Shown: positions 34,838 through 44,090, numbered from the stretch's first letter. The stretch: DNA of 50,308 bases from Methanobacteriota archaeon (GCA_013154005.1 JAADDK010000024.1:1-50308), one strand, 5' to 3'. A program made the numbers and translations. The notes: generated by a model not told the origin, from the sequence alone.

Positions 34838-36151
34838 ATGAAATTTGCACACATTGCAGACGCGCATCTTGGAGCGTTTACCAAAAACCCTGCTCTGGCA
34901 GAGTGCAATTTAAATGCATTTATTAAGGCCATGGAAAAATGTATGGAAGAAAAGGTGGATTTTATAATTATTGCTGGAGATTTATTTCATAACCCTGTGC
35001 CTGATATGAGTATGGTAAATCGTGCGGTGGAGGTTATGCGCAGGGTTAGAGATTTGGGCATCAGGATATATGTGGTATATGGTTCGCATGATTTCTCTGG
35101 AGGTACCACGTCTCTCCTTGATGTGCTTTCATCTGCCGGTGTGTTTGTGAAGGTGGTAAAGTATGAAATTAGAGATAACAGAGTGGTTCTTATCCCTGTG
35201 GAGGATCCTGCAGGTGTGAAGATTGTGGGAATACCCGGATTAACCGCATCCAGGGAGGTCAGGTACTTTGAGGAGGGTATGTTTGATTTTGAGAATCTGA
35301 AAAAGGTTCATGGTCCCAAGATATTTGTGTTTCATACCACGGTTATGGAGGTGAAACCTCCGCATATTAAGGACACTCAGGCAGTGCCGGTGAGCAGTTT
35401 TCCAAGAGGTTTTGATTACTATGCAGGGGGGCATCTTCATGAGCGAATAGAGTACATGTATTCTGGAGCCCCGTTAGTGTATCCTGGCGCGCTATTTGGC
35501 GCCACCTACAATGACCTTGATGAGGGGCAGGAACGTGGATTTTACATTGTTGAAGATTTCAAACCCCGGTATATTCCGGTGAAGGTGTGTGGTTTAGAGA
35601 AAAAAGTGGTACATGCCGATGGATTGAGTGCGAGGGAGCTGTACGAGAAATTGGAAAAATATGCAATGCAGGATCATGGGGATAAAGTGGTTATTATCAA
35701 GGTCAAAGGTACTCTGCTAAGCGGGCGTGTCTCGGATATAGATTTTCATAAAATTAGAGAGCTTGTTAAAAGGAGCGCAAGAGATGTGCTCTTAAATACT
35801 TACGGATTGAAATCCCAGAAAAGTATCGAGCATTCGGCGGTGGGTGAATCGGTAGAAGAGATAGAGAACACAGTGTTTTCGGAGATTGCCGACTACGGTG
35901 AAAATTTTCCCAGACGGTTGTTTGAAGTATTGAGACAGGAAAAAAAGGAGGGAGAGCGAAAAGCGGATTTTGAGCAGAGAATATGGAAAAGTGCACAGCC
36001 AGTTATAATGGATGCAATATCTGCAATGACTGAAAAAAACAACAGAGTGCGCGTGGATACTGAAAAAAGAGAAAACCCTAAGAGTAAGGTTAGTAAAAAG
36101 AGTCAAAGCAGAAAAAAAGTTAGCCTGTTTGATTTTGGTGATGGCCTATGA
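34838..36151 (+). CDS. mre11: Mre11 double-strand break repair nuclease
   Basis: 437 residues. Phosphoesterase motifs are in order: D8 and H10 (ADAHLG), D48 (GDLFHNP), H84-D85 in YGSHDF (usually GNHD), H166 in FHTTV, and H199/H201 in GGHLHER. These bind two Mn ions for 3'-5' exo- and endonuclease activity. The C-terminal 60 residues are Lys/Ser/Arg-rich and disordered-looking, as in other archaeal Mre11 Rad50-binding tails. The stop overlaps the rad50 ATG by 4 bases. Asn to Ser at the GNHD position (S83) is unusual but compatible with metal binding, since the His-Asp pair is intact. Confidence 0.96.
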   Translation: MKFAHIADAHLGAFTKNPALAECNLNAFIKAMEKCMEEKVDFIIIAGDLFHNPVPDMSMVNRAVEVMRRVRDLGIRIYVVYGSHDFSGGTTSLLDVLSSAGVFVKVVKYEIRDNRVVLIPVEDPAGVKIVGIPGLTASREVRYFEEGMFDFENLKKVHGPKIFVFHTTVMEVKPPHIKDTQAVPVSSFPRGFDYYAGGHLHERIEYMYSGAPLVYPGALFGATYNDLDEGQERGFYIVEDFKPRYIPVKVCGLEKKVVHADGLSARELYEKLEKYAMQDHGDKVVIIKVKGTLLSGRVSDIDFHKIRELVKRSARDVLLNTYGLKSQKSIEHSAVGESVEEIENTVFSEIADYGENFPRRLFEVLRQEKKEGERKADFEQRIWKSAQPVIMDAISAMTEKNNRVRVDTEKRENPKSKVSKKSQSRKKVSLFDFGDGL

Positions 36152-38553
36152 TTATCAAAGTGGTGGAGCTGCACAACATCAGAAGTCATGTGGATACTCG
36201 TATTGAACTTGGATATGGCACGTATCTTTTTGAGGGCGATATTGGAAGTGGGAAAACAACAATACTTATGGGGATAGAGTTTGCTCTGTTTGGGAATTCT
36301 AAGCCGCAGTTTTATAAGAAGCTTGTAAGAAAGGGTGCCAGTGAAGGATATGTGAAGGTGGTGTTTGAGCATGATGGAGAGGAATATGTTATATATCGCT
36401 CTCTGAAGGTCAGAGGAAAGAGCATTCAGAATGATGAGACGTATGTTATTACCCCCAATGGGAGGATGGATTTATCTCCCGGGGAGGTGCAATCATTCTT
36501 TTTAGGGTTACTGGGCATATCTGCTGGTCAGGGCACTCGCAGGTCTCTTCCGATTGTTACCTATGCAATTTATACTCCTCAGGAGGCTATGAAAAGCATT
36601 TTAACAGGAAGGCCAGAGGAGAGAATAGAAATTATCAGAAAAATATTTAAGCTGGATGAATATCGAATTGCCTCAGAAAACGCAAAGTTGCTCATGTCGC
36701 AAATCAGAGGGGAGGTAAGGGCCACTGCTGCTCGAGGGGATGAGCTAAATAATCTGAACAGAGAGTTGGAAGAGTTAAATAAAAGAAAATCTGAGATGAA
36801 TTACAGAGTCTGTGAAGTAACTGAAACTCTTAAATTATCCAAGGAGAAACTCGCACGTGCCAGAGAAGAGTTTGAGGCCATGGAGCGGAGGAGAAAGAGA
36901 TACGAGACTTTAAGGAGGCAACTTGATGCGCTCAGAGCGGAGATAGAAACTATGAAAAGGACAGTGGAAGCTCGTAAAAAAGAGCTCCAAGAACTCGAAT
37001 TAAAAAAGGAGAGGACAAATAAAATACAGAAGGAGGCATCTCAGTATGAGACTTTGCGGTTAAAGGAGGAAGAGATTAGAAAGGAAATTGAGGAACTCAA
37101 CGAACTTTACAGAAAAAAGGCAAGATTGCAGGGTGAACTTAAAAGTGCAGAATCGGATATGCGCACTTTAGAGGAAGTAAAACATCAAATAATGGATAAA
37201 GAATCTATTTTAGATAATCTGCAGCTTAAAATTAAAAAAAGTGGTGATGTTGAAGGTGCATTGAAATTGCTCAGGGAGCGATATTCCGAGGTTACTGGAG
37301 AGCTTAGAGCTCTTGAGTATAAACTCAGAGAAAAAGAACGAGAAATAAAACAGTACAGCACCCTAAGTGGCAGCTGCCCTGTGTGCAAGAGGCCACTGAC
37401 AGATGAGCATAAAGCGAGGTTAATTGAAAAAGCAACGGAAGAACTGAAGAGTTTAAAAAGAGATTATACTGCGCACCTTGAGAAAAAAAGAGAACTCGAA
37501 CGTAATAAAGAGGAACTGGAAAAAATGGCAGAAGAGATTAAGGTGCTTCTTCTCCGGTTTGAAAGCACAAAGAGTGAAATAAATGCGTTGAAAACTCAGG
37601 AGCGAAAGTTATTGACTCGTGTGAAAAGAGTGGGTGCTATAAAAGAACAGTTAGTGGAGATTGAAAAGAAGTTGGAGCCTCTGGAAGGACTGAAGAGTGA
37701 TTATCAGGCTCTAAGAGCACGTTTAAAAGCTCTTGAGCCACTGTGGCGAGAATACAGTTCTTTGAAAGCCCAGATAGTGGCTATCGATAGTGTGAGAAGT
37801 GCAATTCTATCCATTGAGTCTGAAAAAAGAGCAAAAGAGGTGGAAGCAGAGAAATTAATGCGGGAAATTGAGAAGTTAAACTATTCTGAATCGACTTATA
37901 ATGCGGTAAGAGATAGATTTAATGCTCTTAGGGTGGAAGTGGGTAAACTCAGAGAATCTTTAAAAAATCTCACTGAACAGAGAGCGAGCATAGAAGAAGA
38001 TATTGAGAATAAAATAAGGAGAATTTCAGATTTAAAAGAGAAAATTGAGCTCGGTAAGCGACTTGAGAGCATGGGCAACTGGCTCGATGGAAAGTTCATA
38101 CCATCTCTGGAGAAGATTGAAAAGCTGAGGTTGGCCACTATAAATGACGAATTTAGGGCGCTTTTTGAGAAGTGGTTTCTTGAGCTTCTTGGTGAAGGAG
38201 AATATACTGCCACGGTTCTGGAGGATTTCAGCCCGGTTATAAGGTACGAGGACTACGATATGCCCATTGATACATTAAGCGGCGGTGAACGCACGTCCGT
38301 GGCTCTTGCATATCGTCTTGCTCTCAATACTATGGTTAAAAGGGCTCTTGGTATGCGTGGAAATATTCTGATACTTGATGAGCCCACTGATGGCTTCAGC
38401 AAAGACCAGCTTTATAAACTTAAGGATATACTGGAGAAAATGGAAACTGAGCAGATAATTATTGTGAGTCACGAGCGAGAGCTAAGAAATCTGGCGGATA
38501 CTATTTATAGGGTGGAGAAGGAGAACGGAGTGTCATCGGTTAGGATAGTTTAA
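36148..38553 (+). CDS. rad50: Rad50 SMC-like ATPase
   Basis: 801 residues, partner of Mre11 in DNA end tethering and processing. The N-terminal ATPase half has Walker A GDIGSGKTT at 30-38. Two long antiparallel coiled-coil arms flank the zinc hook CPVC (C410, C413). The C-terminal half has the ABC signature LSGGE at 710-714 and Walker B ILILDEPTDG at about 740-749. The length is slightly below the 850-900 of many archaeal Rad50 proteins, so the arms are a bit shorter. The ATG overlaps the mre11 stop (ATGA), so the two are coupled. Confidence 0.97.
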   Translation: MIIKVVELHNIRSHVDTRIELGYGTYLFEGDIGSGKTTILMGIEFALFGNSKPQFYKKLVRKGASEGYVKVVFEHDGEEYVIYRSLKVRGKSIQNDETYVITPNGRMDLSPGEVQSFFLGLLGISAGQGTRRSLPIVTYAIYTPQEAMKSILTGRPEERIEIIRKIFKLDEYRIASENAKLLMSQIRGEVRATAARGDELNNLNRELEELNKRKSEMNYRVCEVTETLKLSKEKLARAREEFEAMERRRKRYETLRRQLDALRAEIETMKRTVEARKKELQELELKKERTNKIQKEASQYETLRLKEEEIRKEIEELNELYRKKARLQGELKSAESDMRTLEEVKHQIMDKESILDNLQLKIKKSGDVEGALKLLRERYSEVTGELRALEYKLREKEREIKQYSTLSGSCPVCKRPLTDEHKARLIEKATEELKSLKRDYTAHLEKKRELERNKEELEKMAEEIKVLLLRFESTKSEINALKTQERKLLTRVKRVGAIKEQLVEIEKKLEPLEGLKSDYQALRARLKALEPLWREYSSLKAQIVAIDSVRSAILSIESEKRAKEVEAEKLMREIEKLNYSESTYNAVRDRFNALRVEVGKLRESLKNLTEQRASIEEDIENKIRRISDLKEKIELGKRLESMGNWLDGKFIPSLEKIEKLRLATINDEFRALFEKWFLELLGEGEYTATVLEDFSPVIRYEDYDMPIDTLSGGERTSVALAYRLALNTMVKRALGMRGNILILDEPTDGFSKDQLYKLKDILEKMETEQIIIVSHERELRNLADTIYRVEKENGVSSVRIV

Positions 38554-38558
38554 ATATT
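38549..38558 (+). promoter_or_regulatory. TATA box overlapping the rad50 stop codon
   Basis: TTTAAATATT contains the rad50 TAA (38551-38553) and is centred about 25 nt before the ATG at 38578. The next genes can therefore be transcribed independently of mre11-rad50. Confidence 0.5.
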
Positions 38559-38577
38559 ACCGCTCTATTTGGATGAT

Positions 38578-39279
38578 ATGAAAGACTCATTAATCAAAAA
38601 ATACTGGCGTCAAATTGCATCGTTCTTACTTTCCATAGGGGCAGTACTTGGCAGTTTCTTTGCAGGATGGCTTCTTATTGTGCTCTCACCAATTTTTGTG
38701 TTTTTGATATTTAAATTTCTTGGAGTTTGGAAAAACAAAGAGCGACTGGGATATGGGCTCGCAGCTCTACTCATTGGTATCCTGCTGTTTTTCTTTATAT
38801 TTTCCTATCAAATGGATAATGTAGAGACGCAAAAGTATGAGTATGGAAACTATGAGATTGTCATACATGGCTATTCAACACCAAATGCGTCCAGGCCTGC
38901 GTATATATCAGTGACCTATGCCAAGGCGACCAATGCCACACTTAATTATGAGGTGGTGAACACCGAGACTCAGAAAGTTTTTAAACGGGGATATGTGATT
39001 GGCACAATATCCAATAATAAAACACATTATTATTTTAATGTAACGGTGACTAAAGGAATATATTTTCTAAAACTTCAGGTGGGAAATGATACGTCCTACG
39101 GAGGCGAAATTCTCCGTGCTGAGCCTTCTGAACTGTTTCACTATTTTCTGTTTATGAGCGGGGGATATGTGATAGTCCTTCTGGCAGTTTTATATTCGCT
39201 GCTTATATTTGGAGTACATTCAATCAGGAGAACTCAGGAGTTGAACCGATTGAGGTATGAGCATGAAAAGAAGCATTGA
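38578..39279 (+). CDS. Membrane protein with extracytoplasmic beta domain, unknown function
   Basis: 233 residues. Two or three N-terminal membrane helices occupy about 10-77. A soluble, Thr/Asn-rich beta-strand domain at about 80-185 with N-linked glycosylation sites follows. One more helix (about 193-215) leads to a basic cytoplasmic tail (RRTQELNRLRYEHEKKH). No known family recognised. The ATG at 38578 is preferred over TTG 38569 because of TATA spacing. The stop overlaps the next gene by 17 bases. Confidence 0.7.
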   Translation: MKDSLIKKYWRQIASFLLSIGAVLGSFFAGWLLIVLSPIFVFLIFKFLGVWKNKERLGYGLAALLIGILLFFFIFSYQMDNVETQKYEYGNYEIVIHGYSTPNASRPAYISVTYAKATNATLNYEVVNTETQKVFKRGYVIGTISNNKTHYYFNVTVTKGIYFLKLQVGNDTSYGGEILRAEPSELFHYFLFMSGGYVIVLLAVLYSLLIFGVHSIRRTQELNRLRYEHEKKH

Positions 39280-39625
39280 GATTGCAGGAGTGATTATATA
39301 TTCTATTTTTTTATTTTGTTTATCTGCCACTCCGGGAAGCGATGTGCCTAAAACAGTAATGTCTCTGTCACTGGTGTTTCATTTTATGCTGTATTTCCTA
39401 TATGGTTTGATTCTGTTTGCATTTTTTAAAAATCCGTATAAGGCGTACCTTGCAGGTGCATTTTTTGCCGCAAGTGACGAGATACATCAGTACTTTGTAC
39501 CCGGACGTACATGCGACCCTGTGGATTTTCTAACTGATGTTTCGGCGCTGGCCACTGCGATTGTTTTTGCATATCTATGGAAACCCTTATTTACATTTTT
39601 AACATCATCATCACGTGAATTATGA
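39263..39625 (+). CDS. VanZ-like family membrane protein
   Basis: 120 residues, four membrane helices. The VanZ-like signature DEIHQYFVPGRTCDPVDFLTD lies between the third and fourth helices (around residues 75-95). The family name comes from teicoplanin resistance in enterococci, but most members are uncharacterised; no resistance function is implied. GAGGT lies 6 nt before the ATG at 39263, which favours it over the ATG at 39257. It overlaps both neighbours: 17 bases with the preceding gene and 11 with the next. Confidence 0.87.
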   Translation: MKRSIEIAGVIIYSIFLFCLSATPGSDVPKTVMSLSLVFHFMLYFLYGLILFAFFKNPYKAYLAGAFFAASDEIHQYFVPGRTCDPVDFLTDVSALATAIVFAYLWKPLFTFLTSSSREL

Positions 39626-41465
39626 AGATGCCGAACGGTTTATGCGTGATGGAGAATATGAAAAGGCATACGATATTTACCAGAAATTGATTGAGAGCGG
39701 CGAGGCTGATGAAACGGTATTTAATAATTGTGGGGTGGCACTTGATTCTATGGGGCGGCATCGTGAGGCTCAGGAATGTTATCTTAGGGCTATAGCGCTG
39801 AATCCCAACTATGCCACTGCATACTACAACCTTGCGAACTGCCTGGTATATCTTCGAAAATTTGATGAAGCACTTGAAAATTACAAAATTGCATTAACTC
39901 TTGATCCGAATATGAAAGAAGCGTATATTGATCTTGCAAATCTCTATCTTTTAATGCATGACATCCCCATGGTGCGGAAGACGCTGAGATATGCAGTGGA
40001 GCAGTATAAGTCCGATATCGAGATAGTGTATTCCGCTGCGGTAATTCTTTTAGAGGCAGGGGATGTGCGCACGGCGATTTCTCTGCTGCAATATTGTTTA
40101 TCTTTTAAAGAGGATCCTAAATACTGGAATGCGTTGGGTAACGCGTACTATGCAATGGATGATTTTGAAAGAGCCATGGAGAGTTATGAGCAGGCATTGA
40201 GACTTGATGAAAATAATGAAGAGGCATGGAATAATAAGGGGTTTACGTATTTTACTCTCGGGCAGATGGAGCTGGCAATAGAGTGTTATTCGAGAGCAAT
40301 AGAATTGAATCCTAAGTACCGGCAGGCTTGGTATAATAGAGGGTATACATATCATGCTATGGGTCTGCTGAGTAAAGCGGTGCATGATTACTGGATGGCT
40401 TTAAGACTGGAGCCTATGGATGAGGTGGCATGGAATAATTTGGGTAATGCACTGTACAATCTGAAGCACTATATGGAATCCATTCCGTATTTTATGAAGG
40501 CTGTGACCATTAATCCTGATTATGAAATTGCGTGGAATAATATAGGTAATGCCCTGGATAGAATGGGGATTCATACACATTCTATACCGTTTCATGAGCG
40601 AGCGCTTGCAATAAACAAAAAATTTGATTATGCTTGGCATGCAAAAGGTCATGCTCTATGTGCACTGGGTCAGTGTGAAGAAGCCTTAGAATATCTGGAA
40701 ACCGCTCTGGAACTCAACTCGGAGTATGGGGAGACATGGTACTGGAGAGGTCGATGTCTTTACTGTCTTGAGCGATATGAAGATGCGGTAGAATCTCTTA
40801 AAAGGGCCATAAAATTAGAACCGGAATTTGTGGATTCTTATATTTTGCTTGCAGAGATATATGATAAGCTGGGGTATTATGAAAAGGCATACAGATATTA
40901 TTCAGATGCACTGCTGAGGGCGGATACTGACGAGAAGAAGGCCAGAATACTCATAAAGATGGGTAACTATGAAAGGGCTCTTGAGATGGTTAATGATGAG
41001 TTAAAGGCCAGAATTCTTTATTTACTGGGCAGATATGAAGAGATTTTGAAAATGGAGCCCAAGTCAGACAAGTTAAGATTTCTCCGTGCATTGGCTATGG
41101 AGGCATTGGGTAGATTTGAGGAGGCTTATAAAGAGCTTGAGCCCGCTGAAGATTATACCAGAGAGAAACGTTTTCTGGAATACGTGCTTGGGAAAGGGAA
41201 GTTTAACTGGTCATGTGAAGATCGTAAATTTTGCGTGCGTGTGGGTAATACCCTTATGGCACATGGAAAATATGAGCTGGCAGAGCGATTGTTTAAGATG
41301 GTAAAGACTCCGGAGGCTTATTATTTTTTGGGGTTGTGCGCGTTGCATAATGGAAAGAATAAGGACGCAAAGAGATATTTTGAAGTTGCATATGGGCTTG
41401 GATTTGAGCTTGCAGGAGATATGATCGATAAGGTGAGTGAGAATGAGAAGGTATCATCTCAGTAA
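39615..41465 (+). CDS. Large TPR-repeat protein
   Basis: 616 residues, almost entirely tetratricopeptide repeats of 34 residues, about 14-15 copies. Well-formed repeats run from residue 1 to about 450 (motif W/Y-x-N-x-G-x-A-x-x-x-L-G then A, then NP). More degenerate ones run to about 600. The start is GTG 39615, about 25 nt after an AT-rich TTATTTA; ATG at 39642 is the next choice. A superhelical scaffold for protein-protein contacts. It is the third TPR gene within 10 kb of mre11-rad50. The partner is unknown. Confidence 0.85.
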   Translation: MNYEDAERFMRDGEYEKAYDIYQKLIESGEADETVFNNCGVALDSMGRHREAQECYLRAIALNPNYATAYYNLANCLVYLRKFDEALENYKIALTLDPNMKEAYIDLANLYLLMHDIPMVRKTLRYAVEQYKSDIEIVYSAAVILLEAGDVRTAISLLQYCLSFKEDPKYWNALGNAYYAMDDFERAMESYEQALRLDENNEEAWNNKGFTYFTLGQMELAIECYSRAIELNPKYRQAWYNRGYTYHAMGLLSKAVHDYWMALRLEPMDEVAWNNLGNALYNLKHYMESIPYFMKAVTINPDYEIAWNNIGNALDRMGIHTHSIPFHERALAINKKFDYAWHAKGHALCALGQCEEALEYLETALELNSEYGETWYWRGRCLYCLERYEDAVESLKRAIKLEPEFVDSYILLAEIYDKLGYYEKAYRYYSDALLRADTDEKKARILIKMGNYERALEMVNDELKARILYLLGRYEEILKMEPKSDKLRFLRALAMEALGRFEEAYKELEPAEDYTREKRFLEYVLGKGKFNWSCEDRKFCVRVGNTLMAHGKYELAERLFKMVKTPEAYYFLGLCALHNGKNKDAKRYFEVAYGLGFELAGDMIDKVSENEKVSSQ

Positions 41466-41895
41466 GAAAAAAATTAAGGAGATAAAAAAAGCGTTGCTGA
41501 TGGATGTGTGGGTAGATGGTACGTATGAAGTTGTGGAGGGTGAAGTGGTGGTGGTGCTTGTGGATGGCGTACCTGCTTATTTTTTGTATGATGGCTACTA
41601 TCTCCCTACGGTGATTCTCCTGTTGAATGTGAATTATGACCGTAAATTTGTAACTGTGGATATGGGTGCGGTTAAGCACGTCTTAAATGGTGCCAATGTT
41701 TTTGCCGCGGGAATAGTTGATGCTGATCCGAATATAAGAAATGGAGACGCGGTATATGTTAGAGATATTAAGTACGGTAAGCCCCTAGCAGTGGGTATTG
41801 CCCTTATGGATGGTATGGAGATGAAATCCTCTAAAACCGGTGCTGCGGTTAAAAACCTGCATTATTATGGGGACAAAATTACAAAGTATCCTTAG
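41443..41895 (+). CDS. PUA-domain RNA-binding protein
   Basis: 150 residues. An N-terminal alpha/beta segment precedes a C-terminal PUA domain (about 72-145: VTVDMGAVKHVLNGANV, AAGIVDADPNIRNGD and the VGIALMDG strand). This matches the conserved archaeal stand-alone PUA proteins related to eukaryotic MCT-1/Tma20, which act in translation and ribosome recycling; that role is by analogy. The ATG at 41443 is chosen because GGTGAG lies 5 nt upstream; GTG 41437 is alternative. It overlaps the TPR gene by 23 bases and the convergent 49-residue gene by 4. Confidence 0.88.
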   Translation: MRRYHLSKKKIKEIKKALLMDVWVDGTYEVVEGEVVVVLVDGVPAYFLYDGYYLPTVILLLNVNYDRKFVTVDMGAVKHVLNGANVFAAGIVDADPNIRNGDAVYVRDIKYGKPLAVGIALMDGMEMKSSKTGAAVKNLHYYGDKITKYP

Positions 41896-42041
41896 TCTTC
41901 CTTTGGTATATTAAAAATAATGAAAGAGGATACTATCCACGAGGCCCCCATTATAAACGCAAATATGTTCTTCCACAGCCCGTATGCCATTATGGCAAGT
42001 GGAATACCGTAAAGCAGGGTATATACGAGGGCCTTGTGCAT
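41892..42041 (-). CDS. 49-residue two-helix membrane protein after L12
   Basis: A short open frame following L12 on the same strand, easily missed because of its size. It starts MHKALVYTLLYG and ends FNIPKED. Two hydrophobic helices are separated by GLWKN, so it is probably a small hairpin membrane protein. The ribosome binding site GCGGTGAG sits 4 nt before the ATG, in the 12-base gap after the L12 stop. This is as strong as those of the ribosomal genes and is the best evidence that it is real. Its TAA overlaps the convergent PUA gene end by 4 bases. Function unknown. Confidence 0.72.
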   Translation of the reverse strand: MHKALVYTLLYGIPLAIMAYGLWKNIFAFIMGASWIVSSFIIFNIPKED

Positions 42042-42053
42042 TTACTCACCGCT

Positions 42054-42371
42054 TTATCCGAACAGAGCTCCGAGGCCTGCAATCGCTTCCTCTTCTTTCT
42101 TCTCTTCCTCTTCTTCTTTCTTTTCCTCTTTTGCCTCTTCTTTCTTCTCTTCACCTGCCGCTGCTGGTGCAGGTGCCGCAGCAGCCACCGGTGCCACTGC
42201 CGCTGTCTTCATTGCTTCTTCGATGTCTACTTCACTGAGCGCAGAGACCAGAGCCTTTATTCTTGCCATATCCGGCTCTGCTCCGGCAGCTTTTATAATG
42301 TTTGCTATGTTGTCTTCGTTTATCTCCTTTCCAAGCGAATGCAGGATTAATGCACTATACACATATTCCAT
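42054..42371 (-). CDS. rpl12: Ribosomal stalk protein L12 (P1)
   Basis: 105 residues. The dimerisation domain begins [17 protein letters not shown]. An Ala/Pro-rich hinge and a Glu/Lys-rich linker end in [11 protein letters not shown], the tail that binds translation factors. GGAGGT lies 7 nt before the ATG at 42371; the in-frame ATG at 42377 is too close to it. Last ribosomal gene of the operon. The tail closely matches that of L10. Confidence 0.96.
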   Translation of the reverse strand: MEYVYSALILHSLGKEINEDNIANIIKAAGAEPDMARIKALVSALSEVDIEEAMKTAAVAPVAAAAPAPAAAGEEKKEEAKEEKKEEEEEKKEEEAIAGLGALFG

Positions 42372-42394
42372 TTTCATTACCTCCTTTTTCCAGT

Positions 42395-43390
42395 TTATCC
42401 AAACAGGCTCCCAAGACCTGCTATTGCTTCTTCCTCCTTATTTTCATTTTCCTCTTCTTCTTTCTTTTCTTCCTTCACCTCTTCCTGAGGTTCGGCTTTT
42501 ACTTCCGCATGGCTGGATGTTATTAAACTTTTCAGTTCCTCATCCAGCCCATCGGTGAGCTGAGATGCCACACTGAGCATCTCAGTGTATGCCTTTGACA
42601 GTATCAGTTTCACCGTCTCCTTGTTCACCACACCTGCGTTCACCGCAAGATTCAGCGCCTTACGATATGCATTGGCAATGAGCATTGGAGCGGTGAACTG
42701 TGTTGGATATGCCGCATTAACGCTGAGATTGATTCCATACTGTATGGCGTTGAGCACATCTCCGTAAACCTTCTCAGTGTCAACTTCAAGCACATCTTTG
42801 GGGAACACCATATTATCTTCATATGCTGCTCTCAGGTCCAAGCCCACGGTAAGTGGGTAAATCTCAAGTTTGGTCAGAACCTGTGCGACATCTCTGCTTA
42901 TTACCTCTCCTTTTTTCACAATCACGGTATCTTTGCGTATTATGATTTTTCCCTTCTGAATGGCTGCCGGGAGTCCCACTTTCTGCAAATCACCGATTAT
43001 AGGTCCCGGTTTGAACGGAGTTTCCCCCTCATGGACCACAATGTCTTCCGGAGCTATCTCTCCTCCCTTGGCAGGTGCTTTGGTTTTACTCGCATCCAGC
43101 ATCTTGGCGAGTTTGAATGCGTTCATATCTGTGAATATTATTCCGGTTTGCCCATCGATGTATTTGGCGAGGTCCTTTATGTTTTCCTTGTTGGATTTCT
43201 CTATGGCGAGTTTTATAAGGCGATTCTTGCCCACAATAAACACAGATTTATCTCTCAAACTTGCACGCATTTTTTGCATCTGCGCTGCAGGTATGTTGTT
43301 TATGTTTACTATGCCTATAACTGGGTATTTGTTAATAAGTTCAACGATTTTTTCTACGAATTGAATTTTCCAGGGAGCCACATGTGCCAT
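42395..43390 (-). CDS. rplP0: Ribosomal stalk base protein L10 (P0)
   Basis: 331 residues. The N-terminal rRNA-binding domain ([34 protein letters not shown]), an inserted domain, helices that hold L12 dimers, and a Glu-rich linker with [11 protein letters not shown] at the end are as in archaeal P0. GAGGTGAG overlapping the L1 stop lies 5 nt before the ATG. Confidence 0.96.
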   Translation of the reverse strand: MAHVAPWKIQFVEKIVELINKYPVIGIVNINNIPAAQMQKMRASLRDKSVFIVGKNRLIKLAIEKSNKENIKDLAKYIDGQTGIIFTDMNAFKLAKMLDASKTKAPAKGGEIAPEDIVVHEGETPFKPGPIIGDLQKVGLPAAIQKGKIIIRKDTVIVKKGEVISRDVAQVLTKLEIYPLTVGLDLRAAYEDNMVFPKDVLEVDTEKVYGDVLNAIQYGINLSVNAAYPTQFTAPMLIANAYRKALNLAVNAGVVNKETVKLILSKAYTEMLSVASQLTDGLDEELKSLITSSHAEVKAEPQEEVKEEKKEEEENENKEEEAIAGLGSLFG

Positions 43391-43395
43391 TTATC

Positions 43396-44037
43396 TCACC
43401 TCAACTTGATCTTCACAGCAGGACCCATCGTGGTTTTCACATATACAGAATCTATGTTTTGGATGCCTCTTTCCAGCTTTGATTCTATTCTTTTAATGAC
43501 TTCTTCAATGTTATCTGCTATATCTTCGGGCTTCATGTCCTTTGTGCCCACCGGCACATGGAACGTCCTTTTATCCTTACTTCGAACCCTCACAGTCTTT
43601 TTAAGATTATTTACCATTGGACATGGATCTCGACCGGGTGGAATGGGTTTTGGCATTTTTCCACGAGGACCCAGAATTATACCCAGCACCTTTCCTATCC
43701 TCGCCATAAGCGGCGCCTCAGCAAGAAAGAAGTCGTATTGATTTGCCAGTTTTCTGGCTTTTCTTTTATCTTCTCCAAGCTTATCTATTTCCTCGGGGGG
43801 TATTACCAAATCCGCGCATTCCTTGCCTTTCAGCGCGGTTTCTCCAGAGGCAAAAATAGCCACTTTCACCTCTTTACCGCGCCCTTTAGGCAAAATAATC
43901 TCCTCGTTAATTCTATTCTTAGGAATGCTCAAATCCACATCTTTAAGATTTATCGCCAGATCAACACTCTCTCTGAATTTCCTTTCCGGTGATTTTTCTA
44001 TCGCTTCAGTTACCGCAGATATTATATTATCTTTCAA
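43396..44037 (-). CDS. rpl1: Ribosomal protein L1
   Basis: 213 residues. The two-domain L1 fold has GPRGKMPKPIPPGRDP in the middle and MGPAVKIKLR at the end; it binds the L1 stalk of 23S rRNA and is a known autogenous translational repressor in methanogens. The start is TTG 44037 with a strong GGAGGTG 5-6 nt upstream; no in-frame ATG near the N-terminus fits. A hairpin lies just ahead of the ribosome binding site. Confidence 0.95.
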   Translation of the reverse strand: MKDNIISAVTEAIEKSPERKFRESVDLAINLKDVDLSIPKNRINEEIILPKGRGKEVKVAIFASGETALKGKECADLVIPPEEIDKLGEDKRKARKLANQYDFFLAEAPLMARIGKVLGIILGPRGKMPKPIPPGRDPCPMVNNLKKTVRVRSKDKRTFHVPVGTKDMKPEDIADNIEEVIKRIESKLERGIQNIDSVYVKTTMGPAVKIKLR

Positions 44038-44048
44038 GTGAACACCTC

Positions 44049-44083
44049 CTTGTAGTAAGCGAGCCAGAAAGCTCTCCTACAAG
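44049..44083 (-). promoter_or_regulatory. Hairpin ahead of L1, candidate autogenous control site
   Basis: On the mRNA, CTTGTAG and CTACAAG form a 7-bp stem. Inside it GAGC and GCTC pair across an asymmetric internal loop (GA opposite GCTTA), with a small TTTCTG cap. It sits in the 53-base gap between L11 and L1, and its 3' strand abuts GGAGGTG, so folding or L1 binding could limit initiation at the TTG. L1 autoregulation is established in Methanococcus; application here is inference. Confidence 0.5.
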
Positions 44084-44090
44084 TCATCAT

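Noticed and set aside
34838-38553. A phage- or plasmid-type SbcCD island
   Set aside because: Motifs, the archaeal zinc hook and leaderless promoter match chromosomal Mre11-Rad50; no mobile genes are near.
39263-39625. Glycopeptide resistance gene on the basis of VanZ similarity
   Set aside because: VanZ-like proteins are widespread and mostly uncharacterised; no van genes are nearby, and an archaeon without murein has no use for this resistance.
42034-42558. Plus-strand frames opposite L12 and L10 rich in Ser, Phe and Leu
   Set aside because: They are the complement of the Glu/Lys/Ala-rich L12 and L10 tails; not genes.
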